Positions 14,189 through 14,322 of a DNA stretch of 14,322 bases are shown in pieces. The notes beneath the pieces were generated by a model, which ran no database searches, was not told the DNA's origin, and was given only the letters and a program-made list of their open reading frames with translations. The position numbers were made by a program, and so were the translations under genes. Every line of letters starts with the position of its first letter. Positions within the stretch are counted from its first letter, which is position 1. The DNA comes from Patescibacteria group bacterium (GTDB lineage: Bacteria > Patescibacteriota > Minisyncoccia > Phycocordibacterales > CAIRYW01): the NCBI GenBank assembly GCA_030917145.1, contig JAUPVJ010000070.1:1-14322 (forward strand), written 5' to 3'.

Positions 14189-14322
14189 ATGGACACACAA
14201 AAGAATAAGGAAAAAATAATAGATGGGATTTTAGAAAGAGGAATATCTGCAGTTTATCCATCTAAAGAAGAACTTAAAAAAATCTTACTTTCTGGTAAGA
14301 AGCTTCGAATTTATTTAGGCGC
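14189..14322 (+). CDS. tyrS: Tyrosine--tRNA ligase, N-terminal fragment (runs off window)
   Basis: The ATG at 14189 opens a frame of 44 complete codons that continues past the end. It begins MDTQKNKEKIIDGILERG, continues with a VYPSKEELKKILLSGK segment and ends KKLRIYLG. That ending is the usual lead into the class I active-site region of tyrosyl-tRNA synthetases (RIYLGxDPTGPxLHLGH), whose HIGH-type motif would fall just beyond the edge. The enzyme charges tRNA-Tyr in the cytoplasm. The call rests on this short N-terminus; another class Ic synthetase is a less likely alternative. It is divergent from the PBP gene. Confidence 0.75.
   Translation, partial: MDTQKNKEKIIDGILERGISAVYPSKEELKKILLSGKKLRIYLG

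Noticed and set aside
1..14322. tRNA, rRNA or CRISPR array
   Set aside because: I saw no cloverleaf with a GTTCRA-type T loop, no rRNA-like blocks and no regularly spaced short repeats in the gaps, all of which are under 200 bp.

Overview
The window looks like the replication-origin neighbourhood of a small-genome, AT-rich bacterium of the Candidate Phyla Radiation (Patescibacteria, probably Parcubacteria-like). This is an inference from gene content: a VirB4/VirB2-like secretion cluster with the membrane module typical of these bacteria, a minimal rpmH-rnpA-yidC-jag block, dnaA and dnaN without recF in between or just after, very short proteins and short intergenic gaps. All stops fit the standard code; jag ends in TGA, which argues against a TGA=Gly lineage.

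Positions 32-6812 (+ strand) hold a cell-envelope cluster: a VirB4-type ATPase, a small multi-spanning membrane protein, a secreted protein with three Ig-like repeats, two adjacent paralogues that join the same VirB2-like two-helix membrane module to two different peptidoglycan-active domains (a 3D lytic transglycosylase-type domain and an M15-like metallopeptidase domain), and a membrane-anchored protein with beta-propeller-like repeats. The likely shared job is a type IV secretion or pilus-like machine: VirB4 supplies energy, the VirB2-like modules sit in the membrane, their tails open the wall, and the Ig-like and propeller proteins form extracytoplasmic parts.

Positions 6813-6885 separate convergent genes with two consecutive hairpins. 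Positions 6883-8627 (- strand) carry jag, yidC, rnpA and a 40-residue rpmH. A 148-bp divergent gap with DnaA-box-like sites leads to dnaA (8776-10119). A 193-bp gap with several DnaA boxes and an A-rich stretch (best oriC candidate) leads to dnaN (10313-11413), followed at once by a small DciA/DUF721-like gene. A perfect bidirectional terminator (11670-11701) separates these from a convergent class A penicillin-binding protein (11702-14110, - strand). Divergent from that gene, the window ends in the first 44 codons of tyrS.

The most interesting item is the pair of VirB2-like/peptidoglycan-hydrolase fusions. Their 224-bp membrane module is identical apart from five silent changes, while the sequence on both sides has diverged, which points to recent gene conversion or module exchange. 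A second theme is -10-like boxes only about 6-11 bp before several start codons, suggesting widespread leaderless transcripts.
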